Shown here: positions 1-9,729 of the stretch, one piece after another
Position numbering within the stretch: position 1 is the stretch's first letter
Layout of the letters: each line of letters starts with the position of its first letter
From: Frankia sp. AgB32
GTDB lineage: Bacteria > Actinomycetota > Actinomycetes > Frankiales > Frankiaceae
Assembly: GCF_023243045.1 (NCBI RefSeq)
Contig: NZ_JALKFX010000003.1
Span: 18,003 to 82,002, forward strand
Length of the DNA: 64,000 nt
Direction: 5' to 3'
The notes under the pieces: generated by a model
Database searches by the model: none
What the model was told of the DNA's origin: nothing
Seen by the model: the letters and a program-made list of their open reading frames with translations, nothing else
Translations under genes and position numbers: made by a program

Positions 1-78
1 ACCGGATAACCGGTCTGCTCCCCGATCACCTCCACCACCACGTCCGACACCGCGGACCGGTCAAGCCCCGCGGCGACC
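1..78 (-). repeat. Tandem ACP repeat, copy 2 (cut by edge)
   Basis: Positions 1-78 are identical to 343-420, an offset of 342 bp or 114 codons. This is the N-terminal part of a second ACP in the synthase, including the VVVEVIGEQTG helix. Perfect identity at DNA level points to recent duplication or homogenisation of the ACP array, as in PfaA-type synthases. The total number of ACPs cannot be read here. Confidence 0.9.
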
Positions 79-3000
79 ACCCCTGACGCGGGTGTGGCGG
101 CACCGAGCGGCCCGGCGGACTGCCCGCCCGTCTCCGCCGGGGTCCGCCGGGCGACGATCCAGTCGACGATGCCACGCACCGTCTTCACCGCCGCGAGCTC
201 CTCGACGATCTCCTCATCCAGCTCCCCGGAACCGGCATCCACCAGACCGAGACGCCCGGCGAGCTCGCCCAGCACCTCCGTCCGCTTGATCGAGTCGATC
301 GACAGATCAGCCTCGAGATCCAGATCCGGTTCCAGCATCTCCACCGGATAACCGGTCTGCTCCCCGATCACCTCCACCACCACGTCCGACACCGCGGACC
401 GGTCAAGCCCCGCGGCGACCGGCACCGGCTGTGGTGCCGGCCCGGCGGGTCCCCCTGGCAGGACGGCGGGAACGGCGCCGGCGGCCGGTGCGACGCCGCC
501 GGCGGCCGGTTCGGCCTGGGGGGGCGTCGGCGTCGGCACGGGATGCGCGACGCCGTTGCTGGCCACCGCTGCGGCACGACCACCGTGGGTGGGCTGCTCG
601 ACCCGCTCGACGACGGTCGGTCGCGCCCGGACCGCGGGCTCCGCCGGCCGGTCGACGGCACCGGACGAGGCCGGGGCGTAACCCAGGTAACCGAGGATGA
701 CATCACGCTGCGCGGCGACCAGTTCCCGGGTCGTACGCAGAAAGTCCAGCACTACGGCCTCCACCGGACCGCCACCTCCAAGCTCGGGCAGGCCGGCGGC
801 GAGCGCCGCCGATTCGTCGGTCTGGTCTGTGGTCACGAACAGCTCGCCGGTCACGAACAGCTCGCCGGTCATGGCCTGATCGGCCGGGATGGCCTGCGCT
901 GTGGGCCCGGCCGGCTCCGGTACGGCAGCCGCCGCGCGCGCCGGGCGGGGACCGAGCGGCATCGACGGTCCGCTGCCGTTCGCCGTCGCGGCGACCCCGC
1001 CCGCGGCGAACGTCCGGACCGGCGGTGCCCCGCCGGAAGGGGGCTGCGGGAGCTCGGCCGGCAGGCCGGCGGCCGAGCCGCCCGACGCCACCGTGTCGGC
1101 CGGCACTCCCGTGTCGATCAGCGCGGCGGCACCGACCAGCGGAGCGATCTCCACCGGCTCACCCACGGCTGTCCGCTCGGCCGGTGCGCCCAGCGTGGTC
1201 AGCCGGCGCGGCGGCCGCAGGCCGCCGGGCAGGACGGAGCCGTCGGCCGTGCGGACGTAGGCGCCGTCGAGCAGCCAGCCGGGCTGGCGCGGGACGTCCT
1301 GGGCGCTGACCACCTGGGCGTCACGCCCGGTGAACAGCGGTGCCGTGTCGACGGTGATGCCGATCGCGGCGAGCTCCGCGAGCGCGAGCAGCAGCCGGCG
1401 CAACCCGAGTTCGCCGGCGACGTCGGTCGCGACGACCCGGTGCGGCCGCGCGCCGAGGATCTTGCCCACCAGCTGGGCGAGGACCCGGCCGGGGCCGGCC
1501 TCGACGAAGGTGCGCACGCCGGCGGCGTACATCGCCTCGATCTGCTCGACGAACCGCACCGGCGCGGCGACCTGACCGGCGAGCGTCGCGCGCACCGCGG
1601 CGGGCGACATGGGATACGGCGCCGCGGTCGTGTTCGACCACACCGTCAGCTCCGGGGCGGCGACGGGCAGCGCGGCCAACCGCTCGGCCAGCGTGTCCGC
1701 TGCGGCGGCCACCACCGGGCTGTGGAACGCGCAGGCCACGGGGATCCGTCGGGCGGTCAGGCCGGCGGCGTCCAGCGTCGCCATCGCCGTGGTGACCGCC
1801 TGCGTCGGGCCCGAGATCACGCTCTGGCGGGGGGCGTTGTGGTTGGCGACGACCACGCCGGCCTCCTCGCCGAGCGCCGCGAGTGCCTCCCGCACCCGCT
1901 CGATCGGCGCCGACACGGCGGCCATCGCGCCCGGGTCGTCCCCTGCCGCGGCGAGGATCGCGGCGGCCCGTGCCTCGCTGAGCCCGACCAGGTCGGCGCG
2001 GTCGAGCGCGCCGGCGGCGCACAGGGCGACCAGCTCGCCGTACGAATGCCCGGCGACGTGGTCGGGCCGCACGCCGAAGGTGGCGAGCAGGTCGTGCATG
2101 GCGAGGCCGCCGAGGCCGAGAGTCGGCTGCGCGGCCCGGGTGTCGGTGATCGCCGCCGCCTGCGCGGCCCGGTCCGCGGCGGTGAACGCGGCCGGCGGGA
2201 ACATCGTGTCGACCCACTGGGGGGCCAGGTCGAGCACGGCCCGCAGCCGCGGGAACGCGACGAACAGGTCGGCCAGCATCCCGGGCCGCTGACTGCCCTG
2301 GCCGGGGAACAGGAACGCGGTCGAACCCGCTGCCGTCGCGCCGGCACCGGCACCGGCACCGGCACCGGCGTCGGCGTCGGCGTCGCGGACGAACAGTCCG
2401 GCGGGCGGGTTCGGCTGAAAGGTGCGGGCCGCCTCGATCGCGGCGGGCAGACTGTCGAGATCGTCGACGACGAACGCGACCTGCACCGCTCCCCCACCCG
2501 CGGCGCAGGTGGTCCGGGCCAGGTCCCGCAGCCGGTACGGCCGCCCGGCGCCGTCGTTCGCGGTGCCGAGCGCGGCGAGCCGGTCCAGCGCCCGCCCGGC
2601 GGCCGCCCGGTCGGTGCCGCGCACGGTGAACAACTCGGCCGGCCAGCGGTCGAGGGCGTGCGCCGGCTCCGGACCGCCGTCGTAGGCGGAGAGCACGACG
2701 TGGAAGTTCGTGCCGCCGAACCCGAACGCGGAGACGCCGGCGTGCCGCTGGGAGCGCGGCGCCGCCCACGGCTTGGCGCTCTCGTCGAAGTAGAACGGGC
2801 TGGTCTCGGCGTCCCAGTATGCGTTCGGGGTGTCGATGTGCAGGGTCGGTGGGCGCACGCCGGTCTCGACCGCCCGGGCCATCTTGATCAGCCCAGCCAG
2901 GCCGGCGGCGCACTTGGTGTGGCCGATCTGCGATTTCACGGAGCCCACCGCGCAGGCGCCGGGGTCCGCGCCGTTCGCGGTGAACATCTCGGTGAGGGTG

Positions 3001-6000
3001 GCGAGCTCGGTGCGGTCACCGACGACGGTCCCGGTGGCGTGCGCCTCCAGCAGGCCGATGTCGGCCGGGGTGACCCCGGCCCGCGCGTAGGCCCGTTCCA
3101 GGGCCCGGACCTGGCCCTCCTTGCGCGGCGCGGTCAGCCCGAGGGCGCGGCCGTCGGACGAACCGGCGACGGCGCGGATGACGGCGTGGATGCGGTCGCC
3201 GTCGCGCTCGGCGTCGGCGAGCCGCTTGAGCACGACGACGGCGACGCCCTCCCCGAGGCTCGTGCCGTCGGCGCCCGCGTCGAAGCTGCGGCAGCGGCCC
3301 TGCGGCGACAACGCGTGCACGGAGGAGAACAGCAGGAAGTCGTGGGCGCCGGCGTGGGTGTCGACTCCGCCGCAGAGCACGAGGTCGGAGTTGCCGGTGA
3401 GCAGTTCCTTGCAGCCGGCGTCGAGGGCAGCCAGCGACGACGCACAGGCCGCGTCGACGGTGAAGTTCACCCCGCCGAGGTCGAGGCGGTTCGCGACCCG
3501 CCCGGCGATGACGTTCGCGAGCATGCCGGGGAAGGAGTCCTCGTCCAGTTCCGGCAGAAACTCGTCGAGCTCCGCGGGCAGCGATCCGAACAGTCCGGGC
3601 CACAACGAGCGCAGGCCGTAGGCGCCGGAGAGGTCTGTGCCGGCCTCGGTGCCGAACACGACGGACGCCCGGGACCGGTCGAACGACCGGCCGTCGTCGC
3701 CCTTGCGCGCCGTGTCGTAGCCGGCGTGGCGCAGCGCGCGGGCGGCGACCTCCAGGGCGAGCAGCTGGCTGGTCTCGATGCTGCGCAGCGAGCGCGGCGG
3801 GATGCCGTAGGACAGCGCGTCGAACGGGATCCGCGGCAGGTAACCGCCCCACTTCGACGGGGTGAACTTCCCGGCGTCCTTGACCACCGCGTCAGCGCGG
3901 TAGTAGATCTCCGGGTCCCACCGGTCGGCCGGCACCTCGCGGATCGCGTCGGTGCCGGCGACGATGTTGGCCCAGAACTCGTCGAGGTCAGGCGCATCCG
4001 GGAAGATCGCCGACATCCCGACGATCGCGATGTCGAGGCCGCGCCCGCCGGAGTCCGCCGGGGCCGGTTCGCGCACCGCGGCCGGTCCCGGCGCGGGGGC
4101 CGGCCGGGTGCCGGCGGTGGTCGGCCCGGCCGCGAGGCCAAGCTGCCCGGCGCGCTCGGCGAGCCGGTCGGTGGCGCCGGCGGTGACCTCGCCGTGCAGG
4201 TCGGCGACCGTGGTGCGGGCGGACCGCAGCGCCGCCACCTGGCCGATCATGAACATGCCGTCGCGCGCCTGCGCCTCGGGCGGGACTGCGACGACCTGCG
4301 CACCGTCGCGGCGCAGGCCCTTGCTGGCGACCCGCAGCCGGCCGAGGTTCAGCGACTCCAGCTCCGCCCACATCTGCTTGCGGCCGGTGCCGGCGGCGAG
4401 CAGGTCGCGCCGGCGGTCGAGGAACGTGTGGACGTAGGCGGACTCGACGCACCGGGTGGCGTGCCCGGGCGAGGTCTCCAACAGCACGGTGCGCTCGCAG
4501 TCCAGCGCGGCCTGCTGGAAACCGGGCTGGATCGCGCCGCTCGCGACGGCCTCGTCGGTGAACAGGTAGGCGGTGCCCATCAGCACGCCGACGTGGGCAC
4601 CCCGCTCGGCCAGCGGCGCCGCCGCGGCCGCGACCATCGCCGCGGACCGGGCGTCGTGGATGCCGCCGGCGAACAGCAGGTGCAGGCCGGCGAAGAAGTC
4701 CGGGCCGGCCGCGGCGGTCGCGCCGTAGGCGAGCAGGCCGTCGATCTGGGCCTGCCACAGCGGGAAGCTGGCCCGCGGCCCGACATGGCCGCCGCACTCG
4801 CGGCCCTCGAAGACGAACTTGCGGGCACCGTCGGCGAGGAACCGGCCGAGCAGCCCGGGCGAGGGCACGTGCAGGAACGTGTCGATCCCGGCGTCCTCCA
4901 ACGGCGCGGCCTGCGCCGGGCGCCCGCCGGCGATGATCGCGCACGGCGGGCCCACCTCCCGCACGGCCGCCATCTGCTCGGCCCGCAGCTCCGGCGGGGC
5001 GAAGCCGAGGATGCCGACGCCCCACGGCGCGTCGCCGAGCAGCGCCGCGGTCTCGCGTAGCAGGTCGCGGCTGTCGTCGCCGCTCAGCAGGGCGAGCGCG
5101 AGGAACGGCAGGCCGCCGCCGGCCGCGACGGCGTGGGCGAACTCGGCGCGGTCGCTCACCCGCGTCATCGGGCCCTGCGCGACGGGATGGCGCAGGCCTC
5201 GGGCGGCGGCAAAGGACGAACCGACCGCGAGCGGTTGGACCTGGGCAGCGGCGGTGATCCCGGCGCGGATTCCCTGGCGCACCGCCCGGACGACGCCGGC
5301 GGCGTTGACGTGGCGGTCTGCCAGCTCGGCGGCGAACGCGCCGTCCTGACCGATGGGCAGGAACTGCCGGGTGAGGTCGCGGGCGCCGAGCTGGGCGGCG
5401 ACGGCGGCGAACGCGCCGGGCGCGCTGTCGGTGGTGGGGGCGTCGAGGCTGCCGTCCGAGGCGATCTCGCCGCCGGTGGCCCGCAGGTCGTCACCGGCGG
5501 GCCGGTCGCTCTGCCCGGCGAGGGCGGCGATGGGCAGGTCGGGACGACTGTAGAGCCGGTGGCCCGCGTGCAGGACGGTCTCACTGCCGTCCATGGCCCG
5601 GATCGCGGCCGCGACCTGCTCGGGCAGCTCCATCTCCCGGACCAGCGCGAGCTGGGTGTCGAGCACGACCCCGGTCGCTCCACCGGCGACGGCCGCGGCG
5701 GCGGTCGCCGGCCCGCTCCCGCCGGCGGCGAACACCGGCCCCAGGTCCCCCGCGCCGGTACGTGGCTCGGCGGCGAGAAGGTGCTGCAGCAGGGTGAACG
5801 TGGTCAGGTCGCCGACCGCGCCACCGGACTCGTTGCCGCGCGCGATCAGGCCGACCGCACCGGCCGTGACGGCGTCCCGCGCCTCGGCGACCGAGGTCAC
5901 CTCCACCCACACCCGCCGGCCAGCGCGGACCAGCTCGGCGGCGGACCATGGCGACCGGACAGCGGGCGACCGGACAGCGGGCGACCGGGCGGCGAGGACG

Positions 6001-6308
6001 ACCAGGTCGACCGACGCGGGCAGCTCGGCGGGGCTCACCGGGCAGCCGGCACCGGCCCGCACGCCGAAGCTCCCGCGGGTCCAGCGGGCCGCGTCGCGCA
6101 GCGCCTCCCGGGCCTCGCGCGCCGACCGGCCGAGGTCGAGCACACCCACCCCGCCCGCCCGCACGACCGCCGCGACGAGCGCGGGGGCAGGCTGCGCGAA
6201 CGGTGTGATCACGACGACCAGCTCAGGGGCGTCGAGCGCTGCGGGCCAGACGGGCCCGTCGGGCCCGATCGACGCGCCGACGGGCGGCGGGCACAGGGCG
6301 GTGGTCAT
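1..6308 (-). CDS. PUFA-synthase-like type I polyketide synthase (NMO-NMO-KS-AT-ACP-ACP...), 3' end beyond window
   Basis: Giant multidomain synthase gene, open for about 2102 codons and leaving the window at its left edge. The start is ATG 6308, with AGGAGG 8 nt upstream. Domains in order: a degenerate flavin TIM-barrel (NMO/PfaD enoyl-reductase-like, about residues 15-330, with GNESGGAVG where active enzymes have GGHxG, Ala164 replacing His); a second, intact NMO/PfaD-like barrel (about 365-730, ECGGHVG, His508); a ketosynthase (about 760-1200, DAACASS with Cys955 and EAHATGT); an acyltransferase (about 1330-1640, FPGQGSQ and GHSYGEL, Ser1422); a long linker; a first ACP (about 1969-2044, DSIKR with phosphopantetheine Ser2006); and the start of a second, near-identical ACP. 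KS, AT and tandem ACPs follow the PfaA order; PfaD enoyl reductases are normally separate proteins. The likely job is making a long-chain or polyunsaturated-type lipid; the product is unknown. KR, DH or further ACPs may lie beyond the edge. Confidence 0.9.
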   Translation of the reverse strand, partial: MTTALCPPPVGASIGPDGPVWPAALDAPELVVVITPFAQPAPALVAAVVRAGGVGVLDLGRSAREAREALRDAARWTRGSFGVRAGAGCPVSPAELPASVDLVVLAARSPAVRSPAVRSPWSAAELVRAGRRVWVEVTSVAEARDAVTAGAVGLIARGNESGGAVGDLTTFTLLQHLLAAEPRTGAGDLGPVFAAGGSGPATAAAAVAGGATGVVLDTQLALVREMELPEQVAAAIRAMDGSETVLHAGHRLYSRPDLPIAALAGQSDRPAGDDLRATGGEIASDGSLDAPTTDSAPGAFAAVAAQLGARDLTRQFLPIGQDGAFAAELADRHVNAAGVVRAVRQGIRAGITAAAQVQPLAVGSSFAAARGLRHPVAQGPMTRVSDRAEFAHAVAAGGGLPFLALALLSGDDSRDLLRETAALLGDAPWGVGILGFAPPELRAEQMAAVREVGPPCAIIAGGRPAQAAPLEDAGIDTFLHVPSPGLLGRFLADGARKFVFEGRECGGHVGPRASFPLWQAQIDGLLAYGATAAAGPDFFAGLHLLFAGGIHDARSAAMVAAAAAPLAERGAHVGVLMGTAYLFTDEAVASGAIQPGFQQAALDCERTVLLETSPGHATRCVESAYVHTFLDRRRDLLAAGTGRKQMWAELESLNLGRLRVASKGLRRDGAQVVAVPPEAQARDGMFMIGQVAALRSARTTVADLHGEVTAGATDRLAERAGQLGLAAGPTTAGTRPAPAPGPAAVREPAPADSGGRGLDIAIVGMSAIFPDAPDLDEFWANIVAGTDAIREVPADRWDPEIYYRADAVVKDAGKFTPSKWGGYLPRIPFDALSYGIPPRSLRSIETSQLLALEVAARALRHAGYDTARKGDDGRSFDRSRASVVFGTEAGTDLSGAYGLRSLWPGLFGSLPAELDEFLPELDEDSFPGMLANVIAGRVANRLDLGGVNFTVDAACASSLAALDAGCKELLTGNSDLVLCGGVDTHAGAHDFLLFSSVHALSPQGRCRSFDAGADGTSLGEGVAVVVLKRLADAERDGDRIHAVIRAVAGSSDGRALGLTAPRKEGQVRALERAYARAGVTPADIGLLEAHATGTVVGDRTELATLTEMFTANGADPGACAVGSVKSQIGHTKCAAGLAGLIKMARAVETGVRPPTLHIDTPNAYWDAETSPFYFDESAKPWAAPRSQRHAGVSAFGFGGTNFHVVLSAYDGGPEPAHALDRWPAELFTVRGTDRAAAGRALDRLAALGTANDGAGRPYRLRDLARTTCAAGGGAVQVAFVVDDLDSLPAAIEAARTFQPNPPAGLFVRDADADAGAGAGAGAGATAAGSTAFLFPGQGSQRPGMLADLFVAFPRLRAVLDLAPQWVDTMFPPAAFTAADRAAQAAAITDTRAAQPTLGLGGLAMHDLLATFGVRPDHVAGHSYGELVALCAAGALDRADLVGLSEARAAAILAAAGDDPGAMAAVSAPIERVREALAALGEEAGVVVANHNAPRQSVISGPTQAVTTAMATLDAAGLTARRIPVACAFHSPVVAAAADTLAERLAALPVAAPELTVWSNTTAAPYPMSPAAVRATLAGQVAAPVRFVEQIEAMYAAGVRTFVEAGPGRVLAQLVGKILGARPHRVVATDVAGELGLRRLLLALAELAAIGITVDTAPLFTGRDAQVVSAQDVPRQPGWLLDGAYVRTADGSVLPGGLRPPRRLTTLGAPAERTAVGEPVEIAPLVGAAALIDTGVPADTVASGGSAAGLPAELPQPPSGGAPPVRTFAAGGVAATANGSGPSMPLGPRPARAAAAVPEPAGPTAQAIPADQAMTGELFVTGELFVTTDQTDESAALAAGLPELGGGGPVEAVVLDFLRTTRELVAAQRDVILGYLGYAPASSGAVDRPAEPAVRARPTVVERVEQPTHGGRAAAVASNGVAHPVPTPTPPQAEPAAGGVAPAAGAVPAVLPGGPAGPAPQPVPVAAGLDRSAVSDVVVEVIGEQTGYPVEMLEPDLDLEADLSIDSIKRTEVLGELAGRLGLVDAGSGELDEEIVEELAAVKTVRGIVDWIVARRTPAETGGQSAGPLGAATPASGVVAAGLDRSAVSDVVVEVIGEQTGYP
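343..420 (-). repeat. Tandem ACP repeat, copy 1
   Basis: First copy of the 78-bp segment that recurs exactly at 1-78. It encodes the N-terminal helix of the first ACP, whose DSIKR serine codon lies at 291-293. Confidence 0.9.
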
Positions 6309-7664
6309 GAGCAGGTCCTCCTGGCAGGTCGTGACCCGGGGAAGCGTGGCGAGCAGGGAGTACTGGTCCGGTTCAGTGGGCCTACCGGGATCGGTTTCCT
6401 GATCGACCGGCCGGTCGGCCACGCCGCTCGACCCGCCCCTCGGACGTCACACGGCCAGATCCAGAACAAGGGTCTCACCCACCAGACCAACGTGATGAAC
6501 ACGTTTCGAACGACAGGATCGCCCACATCAACAGTGATCTCCTGGCCGGCGCCGCCGGGCGACATGACGTACCGGGGAAGCTGTATCTGCACTGACTACG
6601 CGGAAAACGAACGGACCCCCAGCAACTCTCGTAGAATCGACGTGACCAGTCGCGCCGAGGCACTGCCCGGCATAGCCGACTCGACATCGTCAACGTGCGC
6701 GGAATTCTAGTCCGCCCGCTTCTGATCACTGCATGGTGGCAGACGATAGACGTGATCGCATAGTCCCCAGAGCACCGTCGCCGACAGGGTGGCCAGGTAG
6801 AGACGCCATCCGTCCAACGGATAGCCCACCTCCGGACATCACCGCCGATGTCGCGGATCGGGATTACGCAGAGCCCGCACGGATGCGCACCGGGCGACGT
6901 CATCAATCCGGCCACCTATCGCCCGCGTCACGAATTGGCATCGTCCACGAAGCGGTATCCCGGCCTCGCCGGTCGCGACGGTTCCATTCAACTTTCTCGC
7001 AATAAAGCGACAATGGACAGCGCAGAATTCTTTCCTCGGCGTCGAACTGGCGCCCGGCCGGCCAGGGAAATCGAGGCCGGATGTCGCGCGCCACAGGGGA
7101 GCCAGCCGACGACCGCGGACCGCCCGGAATGTGATCGAGCTACCGCCGGCGGGTCAGTCACCGACGGCCGGGCGGACCTCGCCGGGTCCACCCAGTTGGC
7201 AGGGCCGCAGTCAACCTAGTCACAGCATGCCATCGATCGCAAGCAGGTCCGACCGGAAATCCGGGAACGATACCCATCCAAACACCCAGCAGGATTGGCT
7301 GGTCACCACGGGCATCGGCCATCGTCGCCGTAGCCAGCAAATTCTTCATTTGTTAGAAACATACCAAAAGGTAAAATTGCATGCAACCGAGACAGGATGC
7401 CCGCTGGTCCGACCAGACCAGCAACCACGACGTCGAGTGAGGATCCGCTACTGTTTGTCAACAATCGGGCGTTCCGCGGGGATTCGGGCGCGCGGTAGCC
7501 GCGGAGCGGGACGGGTCGGGGCACGAGCCGGGATTTCCCCGGCCTCGCGGCCGAGCTCGACCATCCGGCCAAAGCGGGACGCGCAATGCGGGTGGTGGGC
7601 GGGCCGGGCCGCCGTCAACGCGGTTGATCCGCGGACCGGCCCGGCCACGCCGGTAAACACAGAA
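6309..7664. other. Long non-coding stretch upstream of the synthase
   Basis: About 1.36 kb with no convincing gene: the short frames present lack the GC3 bias of the neighbours and show no family motif. A frame from 6592 ends with TGA overlapping the synthase ATG (ATGA), but its codon use is poor. The stretch contains an unusually AT-rich patch at about 7325-7380. It probably holds the synthase promoter and a long leader. I see no riboswitch I can name. Confidence 0.5.
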
Positions 7665-7695
7665 CGAACGCCGGCGCCGGGGGCGCCGGCGTTCG
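7665..7695 (-). terminator. Strong hairpin terminator downstream of luxR-type gene
   Basis: Perfect 14-bp inverted repeat (7665-7678 with 7682-7695) around a GGG loop. Read on the minus strand it is followed by TTCTGTGTTT, so it would end transcription coming from the regulator gene that stops at 7955. It would also shield the synthase leader from read-through. Confidence 0.7.
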
Positions 7696-7954
7696 CGAAG
7701 GAGCGCGGCCGGGGCGGCGAAACCAGCCTGCGGCTCGCCGCCCGCGGCGAGCCGGCCGGAACGCCGCGGGCGTCGGCCTCGCGGGACGCGAAGGTCCCGA
7801 CACTGGCGGGCCGACGGCGGAATCGCTTCGACGCCATCGGCGCTCCCCTGGTGGGGGCTTGGCCCGAGACCAGGTCAGATCGATATCTCGTCCGGAGGGG
7901 GCGCGCCGATCGCGGGCGCGCGAGGCGTGGGCGCGGCGACCGCGCCCCAGGCAG

Positions 7955-9094
7955 TCAGGGTCGCGGCGGGCTCGGCGGCGCGAACGCGCTGGTCTCCCGC
8001 TGCCATGCGATGGCGAGCTGGGTGCGGTTCGTGCATCCCGTTGCCACGAGGGCGTGGGTCAGATGGTGCTTGACAGTGTCGATACTGATGCACAGCGCCT
8101 CGGCGACCTGGCGGTTCGACCGGCCCTCGGCGACGAGTCGGACAACGTCCCGCTCGCGGGCGGACAGCCGGCCCGCGACCGACGGACCCGGGTCGGTCCG
8201 GATGTAGAAGCGCAGCAGGTTACCCAGATGCCGACCAAGCACAGCGCCGACGGCGCGGTCACGCGGGCCGAACGCACCCGGACGCGAGTCGAGCAGCGAG
8301 ATCAGCGCGCCAACGTTCGACGGGCCGAACAGCCGAACGAGCAGCTTGGCGTGGATGCCGTGGGCGCGCAGGAAACGCTCCAGCCGCATCCGCACCTCGG
8401 GCCGGTCCGGCACCCCGAGGTCGTCGAGGGTGGCCAGGCCGCGCTCGCGGACCGAACGCAGGCTCTCCGGGTTGCTCAGCGCCTCAAGCTCCCGGTAACG
8501 CTCCATGTACGGACCGGCGAGGCGCAGCGCCAGGCCCCGGCCGGTGGGACGGGCGTCCTGGAACGCCGTCTCGATGGAGGAGCCCAGGAAGAAGGCCGAG
8601 TGCCGGTAGCCGAGGTGGCGAGCCATGCCGTCGAGGGCCAGTTCGCGGAAGGATGCCAGCGAGCTGGCCCGCTCACAGTCCTCCACCACGCGCAGGATGC
8701 CGCGCAGTTCGGCGGCGCCCAGCGCGAGGTCGCGCGGCATCGGCGCGCCGACCCGGCCCGCCTGCTGCAGGGCGGGCCTCGCGGCGCCGGGCACCGTGCG
8801 GGCGCCGCCGGGAACCTCGCCTCGACCCACCGGCGGTCCCGCGAGGGGCGCCGCGGCGCGGCCGTGGGAGAGCTGGCGCGCGGCGGCGCTGCCCATTCCG
8901 GTGCTCGGTGCGGGGTGCCGTGGGGCCGCGTGGTGCGGTGTGTTCGGCGGTGCTGGGGAACTTGCCGAGGCGCGCCTGGCCATCCCACCGACCACACCCA
9001 GGTCCGTGGATGTGTCCACGGTCACGCCGATTCGCGGCCGATGGGGTATCTCCTCGCCGATAGCATCGGTCGAGCGGGGAACTCGGTCGGTCAC
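7955..9094 (-). CDS. LuxR-family transcriptional regulator
   Basis: 379-residue protein with a C-terminal GerE/LuxR helix-turn-helix (about residues 310-365: LSARERDVVRLVAEGRSN, then IDTVKHHL). The central region (about 130-290) looks like a GAF-type sensory fold; residues 1-120 are Ala/Pro-rich and probably disordered. The start is GTG 9094, preceded by GGAGG at good spacing. It is the closest regulator to the synthase and points toward it, followed by a strong hairpin. Control of the synthase is plausible but inferred. There is no receiver domain with phospho-acceptor motifs, so it is not a typical two-component response regulator. Confidence 0.85.
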   Translation of the reverse strand: MTDRVPRSTDAIGEEIPHRPRIGVTVDTSTDLGVVGGMARRASASSPAPPNTPHHAAPRHPAPSTGMGSAAARQLSHGRAAAPLAGPPVGRGEVPGGARTVPGAARPALQQAGRVGAPMPRDLALGAAELRGILRVVEDCERASSLASFRELALDGMARHLGYRHSAFFLGSSIETAFQDARPTGRGLALRLAGPYMERYRELEALSNPESLRSVRERGLATLDDLGVPDRPEVRMRLERFLRAHGIHAKLLVRLFGPSNVGALISLLDSRPGAFGPRDRAVGAVLGRHLGNLLRFYIRTDPGPSVAGRLSARERDVVRLVAEGRSNRQVAEALCISIDTVKHHLTHALVATGCTNRTQLAIAWQRETSAFAPPSPPRP

Positions 9095-9729
9095 GCGTGC
9101 CTCCGGGGGGTCAGACTCAGAATCGCACCGGACGGTGGCCCGGTTGCGACTACATCACCGGGTGAATTTCCGGTGAAGCTGGACATGTTCGGCAAGCGTA
9201 GGGCCCGCCTACCTTGCTACGCCAGCGCTAGCTCACGCCCCTCACTCCCTCGCCCAGCAAACCCACCTTGTTTCGGGAGAAACAGGCCCCCAACCGGCCA
9301 TATCTTCCGCAACTGGGCGTTCTGGCACGCGGTTCATGCACTCGGAGTGACCTTTACCTCTCGAATCGCTACCCCCTACGGGCTACCTCCTGGGGAGAGG
9401 TCAGACCGTCCCTGGCGCGCTCGCGCCACCGTCCACGGCCGTCGGCGCCATTCCACGACCACGGACGTGACACCCGCGAGCCGGTTCCGGAACAGTCACT
9501 CATCCACCAAGAGTGAGCAAAACGCCACGAACGTGCATCCCAGCATGGACAGCCATCACCGAGGGTATTAACCAGCGAGACCTTCCGCATCGAGCAGGGC
9601 CGCACCCACCGGCGCCCGGAGGCCCGCCGGATCCACGGGTGCATGTCCGGTCTCGCGCCACCGATGTCCTCTCCCCCGGCCGGCCGGCCATCGCGCCACT
9701 GGCCACGGGACGAACGAGGTGAAGCAACG
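9095..9729. other. Divergent intergenic region
   Basis: About 635 bp between the divergent LuxR-type and DUF6458 genes. GC content is lower than in neighbouring genes and no frame has gene-like codon use. It must hold promoters for both directions. I found no clear palindromic operator. Confidence 0.5.

Noticed and set aside
1321-5025. Minus-strand frames of 530, 278 and 345 codons inside the synthase
   Set aside because: They are shifted frames of the same gene, Arg-rich without motifs.
543-5060. 1505-codon plus-strand open frame opposite the synthase
   Set aside because: Arg/Gly/Pro-rich with no domain, mirror of the GC3-biased synthase codons, while the minus frame has complete KS, AT and ACP motifs.
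7448-7837. 129-codon minus-strand frame after the LuxR gene
   Set aside because: Composition is Arg/Pro/Ala shadow-like and it crosses the strong terminator hairpin.
7131-9571. Plus-strand frames of 358 and 570 codons
   Set aside because: Partly antisense to the LuxR-type gene and otherwise without family features or ribosome sites.
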